Of a stretch of DNA of 17,784 nucleotides, positions 15,269-17,784 are shown piece by piece. The stretch's first letter is position 1, and every line of letters begins with the position of its first letter. The notes under the pieces were generated by a model. The model worked only from the letters and a program-made list of their open reading frames with translations, was not told the DNA's origin and searched no databases. Source of the stretch: JBGPIK01 sp041484845 (GTDB lineage: Bacteria > Desulfobacterota > Binatia > UBA9968). The translations under genes and the position numbers were made by a program. The stretch covers positions 1 through 17,784 of the forward strand of contig JBGPIK010000098.1 in the NCBI GenBank assembly GCA_041484845.1, written 5' to 3'.

Positions 15269-16267
15269 CTAGAAGAGTCCTTCCTTCTCCAACTTTTTCA
15301 CGATGCGCTCGTCGATAATGTCTTCGACTTTTACCCGGCGAATTTGCTCGTTTGTCCTTCCGAGCAGATTGATCACATTACGCAGCCCCTCGACGTTTGG
15401 GAAAATGCGCCGGTCATATAGAATCTTCATCATCTCATATCCCGCCGCGGCGTCCTCGACTTTCGCTAACCGTAGGCCCTTAGCGAGGCTTTTCATTACC
15501 GCACTCTTGTTTTCGGGCTTGTTGATGAACGCAATGGTGTCGACCATGACCCTGAGCGTTTTTTCAGCGACGTCGGGCGAGCGGTCAATTATACTGCGGC
15601 GCGCCATAATGCCAAGACCCTGGTAGGGAATGCCGAGTTTGGCGAGATCGGCCAGGATGCGGAAGCCCTGCCGTTCCATCTGCGCGCCAAACGTGTAGCC
15701 CAGGTAACCGCCGTCGACCATGCCGGAGGCGATGGCCTGGGCGATCACCGCCTGATCGCTAACCACGCGCAGCTTGATGCCGTCGCGCTCGGGATTAAGC
15801 CCCCAGTGCTCGAACGCGAGCATCGTGAACATCCAGATGCCGCCGCCGATGCTTTGCACCGCGATGGTTTTGCCCTTGAGTTCGGCCGGCGTCTTGATAC
15901 TCGGGTTGACCACAAACGCTCCATCGAGCTTGTTGATGAGGCCGGCAATGAAGACCAGATCGAGCCCGCCGGCCATCGCGCCGATGGAAGCGCCTGTAGC
16001 CGAGCCGGCGTGAAACTGCGTCTCGCCCGAGGCCAGCGCCGCCATCCCCACCTGCCCGCTGCGCACGTTGACCACCTGCGCGTCCAGTCCATGCTTGTGA
16101 AAAATACCCGCATCCGCCGCCACGAACAGCACGCCGCTGCGCTCGCTCAGACCGCCGAAAGTAAAGATCACTTTAGACGGAGCCGAAGCGGCATCGACCC
16201 GAAACGGCAGCGCGACCGTCAACAGGAACAGCGCGAAAACATTGCATCGAAAAAAGCCGTATTTCAT
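15269..16267 (-). CDS. NMT1/TauA-like ABC transporter substrate-binding protein (first copy)
   Basis: A 332-residue protein starting at the ATG at 16265-16267, with GGAGGAG just upstream; an in-frame ATG 29 codons earlier lacks such a site and would bury the signal peptide. The signal peptide is MKYGFF...VDA (cleavage near residue 26). The mature start KVIFTFGGLSERSGVLFVAADAGIFHKHGLDAQVV and the later FHAGSATGASIGAM, TPAELKGKTIAVQSIGGG and AFEHWGLNPERDGI match NMT1/SsuA-like periplasmic receptors. It is the promoter-proximal gene of the minus-strand group. It diverges clearly from the other binding protein in the operon, so the two probably differ in ligand rather than being a recent duplication. 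No partner permease is in the window. Confidence 0.9.
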   Translation of the reverse strand: MKYGFFRCNVFALFLLTVALPFRVDAASAPSKVIFTFGGLSERSGVLFVAADAGIFHKHGLDAQVVNVRSGQVGMAALASGETQFHAGSATGASIGAMAGGLDLVFIAGLINKLDGAFVVNPSIKTPAELKGKTIAVQSIGGGIWMFTMLAFEHWGLNPERDGIKLRVVSDQAVIAQAIASGMVDGGYLGYTFGAQMERQGFRILADLAKLGIPYQGLGIMARRSIIDRSPDVAEKTLRVMVDTIAFINKPENKSAVMKSLAKGLRLAKVEDAAAGYEMMKILYDRRIFPNVEGLRNVINLLGRTNEQIRRVKVEDIIDERIVKKLEKEGLF

Positions 16268-16619
16268 GACTCCTCCGTGGTCGACTGGACCTTCTTGTAC
16301 TCCTTCAATGACGAAAATTGCAAGGCGAAAGCTCTTAGGATTCAGCTGCCGCAAAACGCAATTGAAGAGTACTGCAGATTTCGATCGACTCCGAGAGCCG
16401 GTGGCTTCGGCGAGTCTATCTAGAACGGCTTACTTCGGATCATCGTCAAAGGGCGGCATGGAGGCGCAACGGCGCCCATCACGACCAGCGATCATTACGC
16501 TGAGCACGGCGAGTTACAGGAATAAGTCAATGTTCAGGCAGGACCCCAAATCCGCACCTATGGTGTCAAGATTCAATAGTTGAGGACACCTCCGAAGTCT
16601 GTAATTTGGATTTCGCTGA

Positions 16620-16763
16620 CGGCGTCTGCGAAATTGGCCAATTTCCGGCAGCCTGCTTTTGATGAAAGGTGAAACCCAACACTGCTGGAAGCATGGAATT
16701 GAAAAAGAGAAGCGTCCTTGCGGCCCGCGGGTCAATCTGACCTTTCGGTGTGTTTGCAGGTAA
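16620..16763 (+). pseudogene. alkB: alkB-like 2-oxoglutarate dioxygenase, 3' fragment
   Basis: In the 637-base gap upstream of the antitoxin gene, one plus-strand frame reads GSLLLMKGETQHCWKHGI, then RPCGPRVNLTFR, ending at the TAA at 16761-16763. This is the C-terminal signature of AlkB/ALKBH2-type DNA-repair dioxygenases: the iron-binding histidine in the W-K-H block and the 2-oxoglutarate-binding arginines in R-V-N-L-T-F-R. Upstream the frame meets a TGA at 16617-16619, and no H-x-D box is found, so the enzyme is incomplete and surely inactive. A weak possible continuation before the stop (R-x-L-x-F-x-x-R) fits further decay. I saw nothing coding in the rest of 16268-16619 or in 16764-16904. 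Confidence 0.65.
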
Positions 16764-16834
16764 CAACCGACAAAGAATCACCACAACTCGGGGCTAGCGT
16801 CAAAGAACCGAGCACTCCTCGATCGCACCCTGGT

Positions 16835-16876
16835 TTGAACGAGAAAGCCGTTATGGTATGAAGGGTAAGGAATACC
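16835..16876 (+). promoter_or_regulatory. Possible promoter/operator of the toxin-antitoxin operon
   Basis: TTGAAC (16835-16840) and TATGAA (16857-16862) are spaced by 16 bases. The -10 overlaps an inverted pair GGTAT (16855-16859) / ATACC (16872-16876), where an RHH antitoxin could bind to repress its own operon, as is usual for MazEF-type modules. The matches are short, so this is tentative. Confidence 0.25.
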
Positions 16877-16904
16877 GATTCTTAAAACGGAGACAAATAG
16901 AACG

Positions 16905-17159
16905 ATGGCCATGAAAAAGATTGCTATTTCCTTGCCCGAACCCGTGCTGGAACGGGTCGATAAACTAGCTGCGAGCCGAGGCGAGTCACGCAGTCACCTG
17001 ATCGCGACCGTGCTTGACCGCGTCGCGCGAGCCAAACACGACCATGACGTCACGGCGCAGATCGACGCGCTGTTTACTGACGAGAAGATCGCGGCTGAGC
17101 AGAAGGCCACATCTAAGGACTTCTTACGGATGTCACCATGGCGCGCCGAGAAGTGGTAA
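16905..17159 (+). CDS. Ribbon-helix-helix antitoxin of a MazEF-like pair
   Basis: An 84-residue protein. The ATG at 16905 has CGGAG upstream (16888-16892); a second ATG at 16911 (MKKIAISLPEPV) is an alternative. Residues 4-48 form a CopG/RHH DNA-binding domain: strand KKIAISLP, helix EPVLERVDKLAASRG, turn, and helix SRSHLIATVLDRVARA. The C-terminal tail (about 50-84), rich in charged residues and ending in F-L-x-M-x-x-W-R-A-E-K-W, fits the toxin-neutralising part. Its last 22 bases overlap the toxin gene, the standard arrangement for translational coupling. It likely represses its own promoter and binds MazF. Type II pairs of this kind (RHH with PemK/MazF) are well known. Confidence 0.9.
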   Translation: MAMKKIAISLPEPVLERVDKLAASRGESRSHLIATVLDRVARAKHDHDVTAQIDALFTDEKIAAEQKATSKDFLRMSPWRAEKW

Positions 17160-17503
17160 TCCGCCAGGGCGATTTGTTCTGGGTCGCTTTCACCGGTGGA
17201 CGCGGCTCCGAGCCCTGGGACCGCAGGCCCGCCCTGATTCTGCAGCACAACCGGTTTAATACGAGTCTCTTAAATACCGTCGTGGTGGTCGCCATTACTT
17301 CCAACCTCCGCTACGCATCGCTTCCCGGCAACGTTCGCTTGCGCAAAGGGGAAGGGAATCTGCCAAAGGCATGCGTGGTCAACGTCACACAGATACAGAC
17401 CATCGACAGAGCGTACTTGATCCAGAAAATAGGAACTCTCTCACCCCATTTGCTGCGACGAGTTTGGGAAGGCATGTGTCTCGTTGCGGAAGTCGATGAA
17501 TGA
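17138..17503 (+). CDS. mazF: MazF/PemK-family mRNA-cleaving toxin
   Basis: A 121-residue protein with all visible MazF landmarks: the start IRQGDLFWVAF, the substrate-binding R-R-P-A-L-I-L-Q loop, the catalytic-site region VVVVAITSNLRYASLPGNV (threonine in the A-I-T-S-N block), and the conserved C-V-V-N-V-T-Q-I-Q-T-I-D strand. MazF enzymes are sequence-specific endoribonucleases that arrest growth when the antitoxin is lost. The length is typical and nothing is broken, so the pair is probably active. The gene overlaps the antitoxin by 22 bases, which supports coupled translation. Its stop abuts a decayed minus-strand HigA remnant. Confidence 0.93.
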   Translation: MARREVVIRQGDLFWVAFTGGRGSEPWDRRPALILQHNRFNTSLLNTVVVVAITSNLRYASLPGNVRLRKGEGNLPKACVVNVTQIQTIDRAYLIQKIGTLSPHLLRRVWEGMCLVAEVDE

Positions 17504-17515
17504 CGAGCAAAGATA

Positions 17516-17557
17516 TGCGACATCGTAACGAGTAGTCTTCGTTTTGCGCTTGATATT
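17516..17557 (-). pseudogene. HigA-like antitoxin, N-terminal remnant
   Basis: Just after the toxin remnant's stop on the minus strand, a frame reads E-N-I-K-R-K-T-K-T-T-R-Y-D-V-A. The K-T-K-T-T-R-Y-D-V-A part is the typical N-terminus of HigA-type addiction-module antidotes that follow HigB-like toxins. The start codon position reads ATC, and homology ends after about 12 codons, close to the mazF stop. Position and order support the call; the short length limits confidence. Confidence 0.45.
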
Positions 17558-17560
17558 CTC

Positions 17561-17656
17561 CTAAAGATTACGCGCCGAGCGCAAGGCGGTCTTGATTTCG
17601 GTGGACTGGCTGCGCTTGTCACCTCCAGCCAGCAAAATCATTATTTCTTGTCTTCC
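17561..17656 (-). pseudogene. RelE/HigB-like toxin, C-terminal remnant
   Basis: The minus-strand frame ending at the TAG at 17561-17563 reads GRQEIMILLAGGDKRSQS, followed by TEIKTALRSARNL. This is the C-terminal signature of the HI1419/HigB branch of RelE/ParE toxins (I-L-L-x-G-G-D-K-x-x-Q, then a final I-x-x-A helix). The upstream two thirds of the toxin, including G-Y-R-V-Y, are missing, so it cannot be functional. It is followed by antitoxin-like sequence in the canonical higB-higA order. Confidence 0.6.
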
Positions 17657-17739
17657 AGGAATGTGTTCCAGTGCGACAGGCCGCGGTCTATGACGCCGGA
17701 GTAGAGCCCGGCGCATTCGATTCTCAACGATCGAGCCGT
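17641..17739 (-). pseudogene. REP-associated (Y1/IS200-like) transposase, N-terminal remnant
   Basis: A minus-strand frame of about 32 codons, from an ACG where an ATG is expected (17737-17739) to the TAA at 17641-17643, reads ARSLRIECAGLYSGVIDRGL, then S-H-W-N-T-F-L-E-D-K-K. This resembles the start of RAYT transposases (A-R-P-L-R-I-E-x-x-G-x-x-Y-H-V-x-x-R-G-N, then F-L-x-D). The H-x-H metal motif and catalytic tyrosine are absent. Its last bases overlap the toxin remnant in another frame, so the true junction lies around 17641-17660. No other feature is seen to the right edge. Confidence 0.45.
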
Positions 17740-17784
17740 GATTCAGCCCTATTCGATGCAGACGACGCCGTTAAGAGCTAAAAG

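Noticed and set aside
15806..16423. 205-codon plus-strand frame opposite the first binding protein
   Set aside because: Arg/His-rich antisense of a GC-rich gene with no family features; the minus-strand gene has a signal peptide, ribosome site and family motifs.
16564..16569. TTGACA on the minus strand as a -35 box for the first binding-protein gene
   Set aside because: No TATAAT-like sequence at 16-18 bases, and it lies about 300 bases upstream of the start.

Overview
The window looks like a contig from an uncultured Gram-negative bacterium, probably a soil or sediment lineage. Diderm evidence: two lipoboxes (residues C15 and C48 of their proteins), a CsgG-type outer-membrane lipoprotein and several Sec signal peptides. 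The pairing of NMT1/TauA-like binding proteins with an ACMSD-type amidohydrolase and a thiamine-diphosphate enzyme is common in metagenomic Deltaproteobacteria, Binatota, Tectomicrobia and Rokubacteria. That placement is inference; there is no rRNA or marker gene here.

Layout. (1) 1-3,350: accessory-looking, visibly more A+T-rich DNA. It holds a 5'-truncated membrane protein ending in a zinc ribbon, then a protein that begins with a zinc ribbon and continues with a membrane anchor, ankyrin repeats, a TPM/YgcG-like domain and a pilin-like tail. Two small minus-strand genes follow; one is an Asp-box (BNR) protein broken by a single-base slip in a homopolymer. (2) 3,355-9,302: a plus-strand envelope block with a secreted subtilase, a CsgG-like lipoprotein fused to an SH3b domain, a PEGA-domain protein and a YfbK-type VWA lipoprotein. 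(3) 9,303-10,706: a tyrosine-integrase scar and a DMT/EamA permease. (4) 10,754-10,958: a non-coding element with 38-bp inverted ends, lying exactly where plus-strand and minus-strand genes converge. (5) 11,001-16,267: a minus-strand group in the order binding protein, amidohydrolase, ThDP-dependent enzyme, second binding protein, with a repeat element in two of its spacers. It looks like uptake and decarboxylation or C-C cleavage of a carboxylic, possibly aromatic, substrate, but no permease or ATPase is present. (6) 16,268-17,784: a gene-decay zone with an alkB 3' fragment, an intact RHH-antitoxin/MazF pair, a decayed HigB/HigA pair converging on mazF, and the N-terminal remnant of a REP-associated (Y1) transposase.

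The most notable items are the long inverted-repeat element, the toxin-antitoxin and transposase debris beside an intact MazF module, the zinc ribbon/ankyrin/TPM/pilin fusion, the frameshifted Asp-box gene, and the CsgG-SH3/PEGA/VWA envelope cluster. I saw no CRISPR array, tRNA, rRNA or complete insertion sequence. No single clearly new defence-type system is evident.
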